This document shows, piece by piece, positions 34,538 to 42,689 of a stretch of DNA of 64,000 nucleotides; position 1 is the first letter of the stretch, and every line of letters begins with the position of its first letter. The notes beneath the pieces are model-generated. The model made no database searches. It was given only the letters and a program-made list of their open reading frames with translations, and was not told the origin of the DNA. The stretch comes from JBALVT01 sp045110675. Lineage in GTDB: Bacteria; Pseudomonadota; Gammaproteobacteria; Pseudomonadales; Halieaceae. The stretch lies in the NCBI GenBank assembly GCA_045110675.1, contig JBGCGJ010000006.1, positions 342,495-406,494 of the forward strand. Reading direction: 5' to 3'. Both the position numbers and the translations under genes were made by a program.

Positions 34538-35254
34538 ATGACCACGTTAATTGACCGAATTGTAATTGCGGTGCCAGACTTGATTGCGGCGCAGCAAGAG
34601 TATCAGACGCTGCTAGGTGTAGACGCTATTGAAATTGAAGATCCAGGTGGCGAGCCGTGTGTTTGGTTTGCCCTTCCAAATACAGTGATGGAACTGCGAC
34701 AAAAAGCAGTTACTCAGGCGGTTTTCAGTGGCTTGGTATTTTCGCAGCCTGAGTCTGGTCGAATCGATTCTCCTCTGACTAATCCTTTTGATCTTGCGCT
34801 GGAGATCTGTGATGGCCGACGAACCACACAATTCAGGATTGATCAGCCCAATGCTTGCAGCGCTTTAAGCATTGATCATATCGTCCTTCAAACTCTCGAC
34901 GGCGATGCATGCGTTGAATTCTTTGGCGAGCAACTTGGCATTCGCCTGGCACTCGATAAAACGGTTCCCCAGTGGGGAGGTCGCATGTTGTTTTTTCGGA
35001 CCGGAAAACTCACCCTAGAGGTGATACAGTCCGAGAATGACAAGCCTGAAAAGGATTACTTCTGGGGCATTGCGCTGCAATGCGACAACCTTGCAGACAC
35101 CAGTGATCGACTGGTGCAAGACGGCGTGGTCCTCTCGGATTTACGACAAGGGCGCAAAGCCGGGACTCGTGTTGCGACGGTTAAAAGTCACGCATTGGGA
35201 ATCCCAACGTTGCTGATAGAGCCTGCTGCAGGCCAGGTGTTGCAAACCACGTAA
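34538..35254 (+). CDS. VOC-fold (glyoxalase-like domain) protein
   Basis: Protein of 238 residues with two repeats of the vicinal-oxygen-chelate fold. Repeat one (about 5-75) reads IDRIVIAVPDLIAAQQEYQT with GEPCVWFALPNTVMELRQ. Repeat two starts with LSIDHIVLQTLDGDACVEFF. Candidate metal ligands are His in SIDHIVL and Glu in LTLEVIQ. ATG 34538 was chosen over an upstream TTG. The gene is divergent from kdgK and convergent with prmA (eight-base gap). The family ranges over glyoxalases, dioxygenases and resistance proteins; the substrate cannot be told from here. Confidence 0.75.
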   Translation: MTTLIDRIVIAVPDLIAAQQEYQTLLGVDAIEIEDPGGEPCVWFALPNTVMELRQKAVTQAVFSGLVFSQPESGRIDSPLTNPFDLALEICDGRRTTQFRIDQPNACSALSIDHIVLQTLDGDACVEFFGEQLGIRLALDKTVPQWGGRMLFFRTGKLTLEVIQSENDKPEKDYFWGIALQCDNLADTSDRLVQDGVVLSDLRQGRKAGTRVATVKSHALGIPTLLIEPAAGQVLQTT

Positions 35255-35262
35255 TGTTGAAT

Positions 35263-36150
35263 TTAGACCAATACACCCTGCAAGCATATCCACCCGTCTG
35301 ACCGACCCGCCACGGTTAGTGAAATACGATCGCCGTAATGAGAGATTAGTGCTTCAGCCTGATCTTCGATGAGTCCTGATAAAAGCAAAATACCTCCCGG
35401 TTTTAAAAAATGAATAAGAGGGTCGGACAGTTCCATCAGCGGACCTGCGAGTATGTTGGCAATAACCAGATCGACCTCACTTGCATACGGCTGGAGGTTC
35501 ACTTCTCCGGGCAGGCCGAGGCGCAGTGCTGAGTCTGCGATATTATTGCGGCGGGCATTTTCCCGGCTGGCGATGAGTGCTTGCGGGTCGTTGTCGATCC
35601 CAAGCACTTGTTTCGCACCCAACTTCAGTGTCGCCACCCCCAATATCCCGGAGCCGCAACCGTAATCAACCACGAGTTTATCTGCCAGTGGTGCCTGGGC
35701 GATTTGGGATAGGCAAAGGGATGTCGTCGGGTGAGTACCAGTGCCAAAGGCCAGCCCGGGGTCAAGCAGGAGGTTGATGGCTTTGGGGTCCGGAGGTTCA
35801 ATCCAACTCGGACAGACCCACAGCTGATCACTGAATTTCATGGGTTGGTAGTGCTGCATCCACTCACGCTCCCAGTCCTTATCTTCCATAATCTCGATGC
35901 GATGATTGGATTTTACGATGGACTCAGCAGGGAATTTTGCCAGTACCTTTTGCATATCAGCGCCGGCATCGTATAGGCCAGTCAGTCTGATATGACCCCA
36001 CAAGGGAGTCTCTCCCACTCCCGGCTCGAGCACCGGGTCGTCGGCATTGTCTTCCATAGTGACTGCCACTGCGCCGGTGGCTAGCATAAGGTCTTCCAGT
36101 GGTTCAACGTCTTGCGGATGAGTATCCAGGCGAAGTTGCAACCAGGGCAC
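35263..36150 (-). CDS. prmA: Ribosomal protein L11 methyltransferase
   Basis: Methylates the N-terminal and several lysine side-chain amines of L11. The protein (295 residues; E. coli 293) starts MPWLQLRLDTHPQDVEPLED. Catalytic features are the motif FGTGTHPTTSLCL near 140, the SAM-binding VVDYGCGSGILGVATLKLGA, GIDNDPQA and IANILAGPLMEL. Its start abuts the accC stop, as in other gammaproteobacteria where prmA ends the accBC unit. Confidence 0.96.
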   Translation of the reverse strand: MPWLQLRLDTHPQDVEPLEDLMLATGAVAVTMEDNADDPVLEPGVGETPLWGHIRLTGLYDAGADMQKVLAKFPAESIVKSNHRIEIMEDKDWEREWMQHYQPMKFSDQLWVCPSWIEPPDPKAINLLLDPGLAFGTGTHPTTSLCLSQIAQAPLADKLVVDYGCGSGILGVATLKLGAKQVLGIDNDPQALIASRENARRNNIADSALRLGLPGEVNLQPYASEVDLVIANILAGPLMELSDPLIHFLKPGGILLLSGLIEDQAEALISHYGDRISLTVAGRSDGWICLQGVLV

Positions 36151-37499
36151 TACTTGTCTTCCAGCTTGCTTTCCAGATAGTGAATACTAACTCCGCCTGC
36201 TTCGAAGGCCTTGTCTCTCACTAGGTCACGATGCAGGGGTGTGTTGGTGCGAATCCCTTCGACTACTAACTCATCCAGCGCCTGACGCATTCTGCGCAGA
36301 GCAATCTGCCGATCCTCCCCAAAAGAGATGATCTTACCGATCAGGGAGTCGTAGAACGGAGGCACTGTATAGCCATCGTATAGGTGGGAATCCACTCTGA
36401 TCCCCGGACCACCGGGAGGGTGGTAGTACTTTACTTTGCCCGGCGACGGCAAGAAGTTTTGCGGGTCCTCAGCGTTGATTCTGCACTCGAAGGAATGGCC
36501 CCGAATATTGATATCGTTTTGTTTGAACGACAGCGGCTCACCACTGGCCATTAGCAGTTGCTCACGCACAATGTCGACGCCGGTAATCATCTCGGTCACG
36601 GGGTGCTCTACTTGGACTCGAGTGTTCATTTCTATAAAAAAGAAGCCGCCATCTTCATACAAGAATTCGAAGGTACCCGCGCCTCGGTAGCCAATCTCGA
36701 TACAGGCATCGACGCAGCTTTGTGCTACTTGGCTGCGGATGTCATCGGGGATTCCGGGTGCCGGCGCCTCTTCCAGTACCTTCTGGTGGCGACGCTGCAA
36801 AGAGCAATCTCGGTCGCCAAGGTGGATGGCGTTGCCCTGACCGTCGGCCAGCACCTGAATTTCAACATGCCGGGGTTTTTGCAGAAACTTTTCGAGATAA
36901 ACGACATCGCTGCCAAACGCGGCGGCAGCTTCAGACTGGGTAACCTGCACGGAATTCAATAGAGCGGCTTCGTTGTGGACGACTCGCATACCGCGCCCAC
37001 CGCCACCCGCCGCCGCTTTGATAATGACCGGGTATCCGATCCGCCGTGCAATTTCCAAGGTATCTTGTGTGTTTTCCGTCAGCGGCCCGTCAGATCCCGG
37101 CACGGTTGGAACACCGGCCTTCCTCATGGCTTCAATTGCTGAGACTTTGTCTCCCATCAGGCGGATGGTGTCTGCCTTGGGGCCAATAAATACGAAACCA
37201 CTCTTTTCGACCTGGTCGGCAAAATCTGCGTTTTCTGCGAGAAAACCGTAGCCCGGATGAATCGCACTTGAATCGGTGATTTCCGCGGCACTGATTAGTG
37301 CCGGAACGTTCAAGTAAGACTCCGTAGAGGATGCGGGGCCAATGCATACCGATTCATCCGCAAGCCTGACGTGCATCAGTTCTTCGTCCGCTTTGGAATG
37401 AACGGCTACTGTCTGGATATCTAACTCTTTACAGGCACGCAAAATACGCAGTGCAATTTCCCCACGGTTGGCAATGAGCACCTTTTCCAGCTTGGGCAT
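36150..37499 (-). CDS. accC: Biotin carboxylase subunit of acetyl-CoA carboxylase
   Basis: ATP-grasp enzyme that carboxylates biotin on AccB. 449 residues, as in E. coli. Start MPKLEKVLIANRGEIALRIL, then KAAAGGGGRGMRVV (about 159), the FLQKPRHVEIQVLADG region, EMNTRVQVEHPVTEMI near 290 with the catalytic Glu/Arg residues, and a C-terminal FYDSLIGKII. TGAGGAATAA precedes the ATG. Located between accB and prmA. Confidence 0.98.
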   Translation of the reverse strand: MPKLEKVLIANRGEIALRILRACKELDIQTVAVHSKADEELMHVRLADESVCIGPASSTESYLNVPALISAAEITDSSAIHPGYGFLAENADFADQVEKSGFVFIGPKADTIRLMGDKVSAIEAMRKAGVPTVPGSDGPLTENTQDTLEIARRIGYPVIIKAAAGGGGRGMRVVHNEAALLNSVQVTQSEAAAAFGSDVVYLEKFLQKPRHVEIQVLADGQGNAIHLGDRDCSLQRRHQKVLEEAPAPGIPDDIRSQVAQSCVDACIEIGYRGAGTFEFLYEDGGFFFIEMNTRVQVEHPVTEMITGVDIVREQLLMASGEPLSFKQNDINIRGHSFECRINAEDPQNFLPSPGKVKYYHPPGGPGIRVDSHLYDGYTVPPFYDSLIGKIISFGEDRQIALRRMRQALDELVVEGIRTNTPLHRDLVRDKAFEAGGVSIHYLESKLEDK

Positions 37500-37540
37500 G
37501 GTTTATTCCTCAGGTGGTGAGTGGCGAGCGGTGCGTCGGT

Positions 37541-38023
37541 TTAAACAATAGAGACCAGAGGCTGGTCAAATTCAACCGGCTCGCCATCATCCACCAAAAT
37601 AGCTTCTATTGTGCCGGCTTTATCGGCCTCGATTTGGTTCATCATTTTCATTGCTTCGACAATACAAATGACATCTCCAATTTTCACAGTTTGGCCGACT
37701 TCAACAAATTTTGGTGATGTGGGTGAGGGTGACCGATAAAAAGTACCGACCATGGGTGAGTTGACTATATGTCCTGCGGCGCTCGAAGCTTGGGCTTCAG
37801 GCGCGGCGGCCGGAGCCTCCGCAACTGGAACTACTTTTGTTTGCTGCTGAGGTGCCATCTGTACTGGCGCAGGTGCAGCGTATGTCATCGCACCCGCTGC
37901 CATTGCCTGGGCAGCGCCGTTGCGACTGATGCGCACCGATTCTTCGCCCTCTTTAATTTCAATCTCATCAATGTTGGACTCTTCCAGCAATTCGATCAGT
38001 TTTTTTACTTTGCGAATGTCCAT
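37541..38023 (-). CDS. accB: Biotin carboxyl carrier protein of acetyl-CoA carboxylase
   Basis: Carries biotin between the carboxylase and the transferase in the first step of fatty acid synthesis. 160 residues. N-terminal domain with DIRKVKKLIELLEESNIDEI, an Ala/Pro/Gln linker (about 48-84), and the biotinyl domain with Lys126 in IVEAMKMMNQI. AAGAGATGACATT precedes the ATG. It sits between aroQ (20-base gap) and accC. Confidence 0.98.
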   Translation of the reverse strand: MDIRKVKKLIELLEESNIDEIEIKEGEESVRISRNGAAQAMAAGAMTYAAPAPVQMAPQQQTKVVPVAEAPAAAPEAQASSAAGHIVNSPMVGTFYRSPSPTSPKFVEVGQTVKIGDVICIVEAMKMMNQIEADKAGTIEAILVDDGEPVEFDQPLVSIV

Positions 38024-38043
38024 AATGTCATCTCTTGGGTTTT

Positions 38044-38484
38044 TTACTGTTCAAGTTTTTGCAGGGCAGCCTGCAAGCCAAATTCATAACCTTGGGGACC
38101 CAGGCCACAAATAACACCTTGCGCCAGGTCTGAAAAATAGGATTTTTTACGGAAATCCTCACGTGCGTGGGTATTGGATAAATGAATCTCAATAAATGGA
38201 ATCTCGGTAGCGGCTAATGCATCTCTAATCGCTACACTTGTGTGAGTAAAAGCTGCCGGATTAATTAAAATATAGTTCACGCCTTCATGGCGCGCATCCT
38301 GGATTCTCTCGACCAGTTCATATTCGGCATTGCTTTGCATGTTGAGCAAGTGGTGCCCTCCTTCCAAAGCCATTTGCTCTAATTTCAAGTTGATATCACT
38401 AAGCGTGGTGCTGCCATAGATGTCGGGCTCGCGTTCCCCTAGCAAATTCAGGTTTGGGCCGTGAAGGACAAGAATGGTTGCCAT
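38044..38484 (-). CDS. aroQ: 3-dehydroquinate dehydratase, type II
   Basis: Shikimate pathway enzyme that dehydrates 3-dehydroquinate; dodecameric type II. 146 residues. Motifs: LVLHGPNLNLLGEREPDIYG with catalytic Tyr23, NPAAFTHTSVAIRDAL, and IEIHLSNTHAREDFRKKS, with the catalytic Glu/His region in the middle. It heads the aroQ-accB-accC-prmA unit, a conserved order. The ribosome binding site (GGGAG) is inside an inverted repeat (see next feature). Confidence 0.97.
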   Translation of the reverse strand: MATILVLHGPNLNLLGEREPDIYGSTTLSDINLKLEQMALEGGHHLLNMQSNAEYELVERIQDARHEGVNYILINPAAFTHTSVAIRDALAATEIPFIEIHLSNTHAREDFRKKSYFSDLAQGVICGLGPQGYEFGLQAALQKLEQ

Positions 38485-38492
38485 GCCGCTGG

Positions 38493-38524
38493 CACTCCCT
38501 GTAAAAACGCGATTTCAGGGAGTG
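38493..38524 (-). promoter_or_regulatory. Inverted repeat covering the aroQ ribosome binding site
   Basis: CACTCCCTG (38493-38501) and CAGGGAGTG (38516-38524) are perfect nine-base arms around a 14-base loop; with a two-base bulge they extend to GGCAC / GTGTGCC. On the aroQ mRNA the arm next to the start contains the GGGAG Shine-Dalgarno element, eight bases from the ATG. It lacks a T-run, so it is not a terminator. It could be an operator or a translational switch. Confidence 0.55.
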
Positions 38525-38690
38525 TGCCGCAATTCAGGTGGAATGTCTATGTGTTTAGCCGTTTTTGGTATTTGGACACTTTTCGGCACCAAATTAAAGA
38601 AGTTAGCTATATTTAGATTAGCGGGCGATCTTTGCCATTGTTGGCATATATCGATATTTCCGCACCTTGCAAAACGTGATCAGTCGCCAT

Positions 38691-40451
38691 CTACTCTAAA
38701 AGTGTAGCAAACTTAGCCTTATTGTCGCTAACCTGCGAAATAGCGTCCAATACAATCGACTTGGTTAGCAACTGTGGCAAAATGATCGGTTCTACATCGG
38801 GATCGCCAGAATAGAGAATGTAAAATGGGATGCCATTGCGGCCGTATCTAGCCAAATAGGCGGCGATGTCGGCGTCGTAGTTGGTCCAGTCAGCAACCAT
38901 ATAGGCCACTTCACTTTCTTTAAAAGCCGCCGTGATTTCATCGGTTAGAAGAACAGCTTGTTCATTGGCAATACAGCTGATGCACCAGTCGGCTGTCACG
39001 TCAACAAAAACCGGTTGGCCACTGCTGCGTATCTGTTCCAAGGTTTGTTCCGACCAGGCGATGTGCCCTTCCTGGGAAATGCGTTGCGCAGATTCATCGA
39101 GACCACGCCAGCTGGCAGCAGACACCGCGGCGAGTATGCAAGCGAACGCAATTCCTTTACGCCAGCCACTGAAGCGCCACAACCAAAGTCCCAGAGCGAT
39201 GAGTAATGCTCCCATTAACGCAAGCGCCATAGTGTTGACTCCCGTCTGTCTGCCGGCAACCCAAAAGAGCCAGATAGCGGTGGCGTACAGTGGAAAGGCC
39301 AAGACCTGTTTGAGAGTTTCCATCCAGGCACCGGGCTTTGGCATTCGGTTGCGTAAACCTTTGCTGTAACTCAACATAACCATGGGTGCCGCCATGCCTG
39401 CACCCAGCGCTGCGAATACTCCCAGGGCAATAATTGGCGGTTGTGTCACAGCAAATCCCAGTGCAGTACCCATAAAAGGTGCGGTGCAAGGGCTCGCTAC
39501 AACAACTGCGAGCACCCCGGTGAAAAAAGAGCCGCTCAAACCTTCCTTTTCAGCGAGATTACTGCCCGCGCCCATTACGCTGCTACCAAATTCAACAACA
39601 CCTGAAAGGGATAGCCCCATGGCCACAAAGAGATAGGCCATGGCGATAACAAAGCCTGGGGACTGCAAATGAAAGCCCCAACCAATAGCTTCTCCGGCTC
39701 TTTGAAGAAAGATAAGAATAGCGGCTACCAGCACGAAGCTGCACACAACCCCAGCGGCGTATACCCAGCTTTGAGTGTGATGTTCATGATCTGCACTGCG
39801 GGCGAAGCTCAACATTTTCAGCGATAATACGGGGAAAACACAGGGCATCAGATTCAGAATGCTGCCGCCGAAGAAAGCCAATACCATCATGTAAAGGATT
39901 TTGCTAAAGCTGCCAACTTCCTGCTGTACTGCTGGCTCTTTGGTTTTTGAGGTCGGTGCTACAGCCTCCTCAGGACCGGAGGGCGTGACGTCACCGGTAT
40001 TAAAATCGACATCAAAATACTGTTTGTGAGGGGGATAACACAGGCCGGCGTCCGCGCAGCCCTGGGATGTAACGCTTAGTTTGGCCGTTCCCGCATTCCT
40101 CTGAGGGCTTATTTCTATGTCTGCGTCGTGATAGTAAACGCTCACATCGCCAAAAAACTCATCGGTTTTTTCCAGTGCAGGTGGAAATTGTGTGTCCAGT
40201 TCAATGTCGCCCGACTCGTCGGCTAGGGAAAAGCTAAATCGGTGTTGGTAGAGGTAGTAGTCAGGTTGTATTTGCCAGTACAGGCGCAGGCTGCGATCGG
40301 GCTGGATCTCAATCTCAAGTTGATAAGCTTCTTCTACAGAAAGAAATTCCACGGGCTCGTTGGTACCAAAGGGATTGGTACCACTGCTGAAATCGGACGA
40401 AATGGCCGCGGCGCTAAATAGCAATAATAAAACTGCGAACATGCTGCGCAT
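38691..40451 (-). CDS. dsbD: Thiol:disulfide interchange protein DsbD
   Basis: Inner membrane protein that carries electrons from cytoplasmic thioredoxin to periplasmic partners. 586 residues when started at ATG 40451 (TCAGGAGACTAC just before); a longer frame to 40559 is not supported. Layout: signal peptide, periplasmic alpha domain with the Cys pair in GCADAGLCYPPHKQYF near 130, a membrane domain of eight spans with LNLMPCVFPVLSLKML and VASPCTAPFMGTAL, and a C-terminal thioredoxin-like domain with WCISC at about 489-493. Length equals E. coli DsbD (565 to 600 range). It is divergent from the PCuAC copper chaperone. Confidence 0.95.
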   Translation of the reverse strand: MRSMFAVLLLLFSAAAISSDFSSGTNPFGTNEPVEFLSVEEAYQLEIEIQPDRSLRLYWQIQPDYYLYQHRFSFSLADESGDIELDTQFPPALEKTDEFFGDVSVYYHDADIEISPQRNAGTAKLSVTSQGCADAGLCYPPHKQYFDVDFNTGDVTPSGPEEAVAPTSKTKEPAVQQEVGSFSKILYMMVLAFFGGSILNLMPCVFPVLSLKMLSFARSADHEHHTQSWVYAAGVVCSFVLVAAILIFLQRAGEAIGWGFHLQSPGFVIAMAYLFVAMGLSLSGVVEFGSSVMGAGSNLAEKEGLSGSFFTGVLAVVVASPCTAPFMGTALGFAVTQPPIIALGVFAALGAGMAAPMVMLSYSKGLRNRMPKPGAWMETLKQVLAFPLYATAIWLFWVAGRQTGVNTMALALMGALLIALGLWLWRFSGWRKGIAFACILAAVSAASWRGLDESAQRISQEGHIAWSEQTLEQIRSSGQPVFVDVTADWCISCIANEQAVLLTDEITAAFKESEVAYMVADWTNYDADIAAYLARYGRNGIPFYILYSGDPDVEPIILPQLLTKSIVLDAISQVSDNKAKFATLLE

Positions 40452-40611
40452 GTAGTCTCCTGATGATAGTGGCGTTCGGCCCACAGATCTTGGCGGGTAG
40501 AAGTGAAACCTGATCCGTTCAATCGGCATTAGTGTAACAGCCTCGAACATTCCACCCAATTACCGAGCGAATCTGCGCGAACGGAAATGATATAGTGATA
40601 TGACGCCCCAA

Positions 40612-40629
40612 GCTGAAAATAGTTTCAGC
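40612..40629. promoter_or_regulatory. Inverted repeat between dsbD and the PCuAC gene
   Basis: GCTGAAA-atag-TTTCAGC, two perfect seven-base arms, lies about 30 bases before the PCuAC start and between the divergent dsbD and PCuAC genes. It could be an operator or a hairpin in the mRNA leader. A TATAGT-like box (tatagtg, about 40591) precedes it. Confidence 0.4.
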
Positions 40630-40658
40630 GGCGTGCTCAGAACGGGAGAGTTTTACTG

Positions 40659-41123
40659 ATGTCTAGGCGAGATATTGTGAGGTTCAGCTTTGCGATTGTA
40701 ATGGGAGTGGCATCTGCTAGTGCTGTTTCCACGGAAGACCTGCAAATTGAAAACGCTTGGATTCGTGCGATGCCGCCGACACAGCGCATGACAGCCGGCT
40801 ATCTGGATATCCATAATCCTGGCACGATTCCAGTAGAAATCTTAGGGGCTCGCGCGGGGATTGCCAAGTTGGCTGAGATTCACACCAGCCAGGAGATTGA
40901 TGGCTATGTGCGAATGCAGCATCTGGAGCGGTTCACGATTAACCCCGGAGCGACCATCAGTCTTTCCCCCGGGGGTATGCACTTGATGTTGATGGGTCTG
41001 GAAAAGATGCCCGCAGTGGGTACGGATGCAGAAATTTGCCTGATTTCATCTTCAGGATCGGAAATTTGTGCTCAGGCGACGGTACGTAGAGGTTCCGCAG
41101 GAGTACAATCGCAGCATCATTAG
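40659..41123 (+). CDS. PCu(A)C copper chaperone
   Basis: Periplasmic chaperone of 154 residues that delivers Cu(I), typically to the CuA or CuB site of cytochrome oxidase. A signal peptide covers about 1-24 (SASAVST). The copper motif H-x10-M-x21-H-x-M is readable: His in AEIHTSQE, Met in YVRMQHLE, and His-x-Met in GGMHLMLM. Its neighbour dsbD is divergent, and disulfide reduction is needed for the Cys-containing CuA protein, which may explain the pairing. An AACGGGAGAG ribosome binding site lies about 10 bases upstream. Confidence 0.93.
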   Translation: MSRRDIVRFSFAIVMGVASASAVSTEDLQIENAWIRAMPPTQRMTAGYLDIHNPGTIPVEILGARAGIAKLAEIHTSQEIDGYVRMQHLERFTINPGATISLSPGGMHLMLMGLEKMPAVGTDAEICLISSSGSEICAQATVRRGSAGVQSQHH

Positions 41124-41181
41124 CATCGCCTTCAGGGTGTGCGCGGGTAAGGTATTATTTCAGTAACAGCGGCAGGGCAGA

Positions 41182-42219
41182 ATGAGCGAGACGATAAAGG
41201 ACAAAATGGCAGGAAGAGTGGACAACCTGCGTGACGGTGAGGTTTTTCGTTGGCTGGGAGGAATAGTGGCGGCTTACCTAATCGTCACCACCTTATTTGG
41301 CCTGTATTGGAGCATCGCACCAAGTCAGTTCGATGTCAGTGAAAAAGCGGCTGAGTTCGCCGCTGAAAACGGGGGCTCTGTGGTGACAGGATCCGTCACC
41401 ACAGCCGCTGTGATGGGCGTAATGGATACCCTGTTGGATAAATCAGGAGGCTATCTGCACAACGATCGATTTCCGCCGGGTCTGTGGATGGATAACATGC
41501 CCAACTGGGAGTACGGCGTTTTAATACAAGTCCGAGATATTTCTAGGGCTATGCGCGAGGTTCACAGCCGCTCGCAATCCCAATCTACTGAAGATAAGGA
41601 TTTGGCCATGGCGGAGCCGCGTTTCAATTTTAAGGCCACTAGTTGGATTCTTCCGGCCTCTGAGTCGGAATATGCTGATGGACGAGAGTTCACTAATAAT
41701 TACTTCGCCAGACTTTCGGATGCAAGCGAGAGTAACGCCCAGTTCTATGCCAGAGCGGACAATCTTCGTTATTGGCTGGCGACGGTGGATATGCGGCTTG
41801 GCAGTCTCTCACAACGCTTAAGTGCTAGCGTGGGTCAGCGCCGGTTGAATACCGATCTGGCGGGTGATGAAAGTGCCACGCAATCAACCGAAGCGCCTGC
41901 CGAGATGATGGTGCGAACCCCGTGGACGAAAATCGATGATGTCTTTTATGAGGCCAGAGGTACGGCTTGGGCACTGATTCATTTTCTGAAGGCGGCCGAA
42001 GTCGATTTCGAAGATATCCTGCGCAAGAAAAATGCACAGGTGAGCATGCAGCAGATTATTCGTGAATTAGAGGCAACCCAGGATATGGTATGGGCGCCGA
42101 TGATACTTAACGGCACTGGCTTCGGTACTTTGGCGAATCATTCACTGGTTATGGCTTCTTATCTGAGTCGGGCCAATGCAGCCATTGTGGATTTGAGGGA
42201 CTTAATGTCCCAGGGCTAG
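41182..42219 (+). CDS. DUF2333 family inner membrane protein
   Basis: Protein of 345 residues with a short cytoplasmic N-terminus, one membrane span (about 27-47) and a large periplasmic part. DUF2333 pattern: GGYLHNDRFPPGLWMDNMPN near 88, YGVLIQVRDISRAMR, AEPRFNF, and a C-terminal all-helical section ending MASYLSRANAAIVDLRDLM. A common product in Pseudomonas, function unknown. It lies downstream of the PCuAC gene (58-base gap) and convergent with the pentapeptide gene. Confidence 0.9.
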   Translation: MSETIKDKMAGRVDNLRDGEVFRWLGGIVAAYLIVTTLFGLYWSIAPSQFDVSEKAAEFAAENGGSVVTGSVTTAAVMGVMDTLLDKSGGYLHNDRFPPGLWMDNMPNWEYGVLIQVRDISRAMREVHSRSQSQSTEDKDLAMAEPRFNFKATSWILPASESEYADGREFTNNYFARLSDASESNAQFYARADNLRYWLATVDMRLGSLSQRLSASVGQRRLNTDLAGDESATQSTEAPAEMMVRTPWTKIDDVFYEARGTAWALIHFLKAAEVDFEDILRKKNAQVSMQQIIRELEATQDMVWAPMILNGTGFGTLANHSLVMASYLSRANAAIVDLRDLMSQG

Positions 42220-42224
42220 TGGTA

Positions 42225-42569
42225 CTAGCCCTGCCGATAGCGCAAGCGGGTACCGGTCTCGAGGGAAAGACGAATTTCTGCCGGGCCCAACTCACTCGGG
42301 AAGTAGGTGCCTGATAATTTTGCGTCCAGCAAACTGGCTCCTTCGAGGTTTGTTTCGCGAAAGTCGATACCGGAGAGATCGCAGTTGCGGAAATAAGAGT
42401 TGCTAAAGTCAAGGCCCTTGGCGTTCATGTTGCGCAAATCCCGGCCGCGATAATCTCCGCTGCGTAATTCGCTGCTGTCGATTTTATCTCTTTGTTCATT
42501 GAACCCCTTGATGTCTTCGTTGCGCAGTAGCTGATATAAGGGGTCTTGCTTAATAAAGGGTTTGTCCAT
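42225..42569 (-). CDS. Pentapeptide repeat protein
   Basis: Protein of 114 residues with at least eight pentapeptide repeats of the A(D/N)LXX type in the middle (about 35-85: GRDLRNMNAKGLDFSNSYFR, then LSGIDFRETNLEGASLLDA), which should form a right-handed beta helix. The first 30 residues (FIKQDPLYQLLRNEDIKGFN) look helical. GAGAGGT precedes the ATG. A GTTGGG/CCCAAC inverted repeat lies upstream at about 42585-42602. The role is unknown; some small pentapeptide proteins mimic DNA and protect gyrase, but here that is only a possibility. Confidence 0.88.
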   Translation of the reverse strand: MDKPFIKQDPLYQLLRNEDIKGFNEQRDKIDSSELRSGDYRGRDLRNMNAKGLDFSNSYFRNCDLSGIDFRETNLEGASLLDAKLSGTYFPSELGPAEIRLSLETGTRLRYRQG

Positions 42570-42689
42570 TGTGCTACCTCTCGTGTTGGGAATTCGACCC
42601 CAACGGAGTCGTTAATATACGATAGCTTAAGCCACGGTGAGCATTTAGCATAGCTCAAAGATTTAGCTGGCAAATTCATGGAGCATTAG

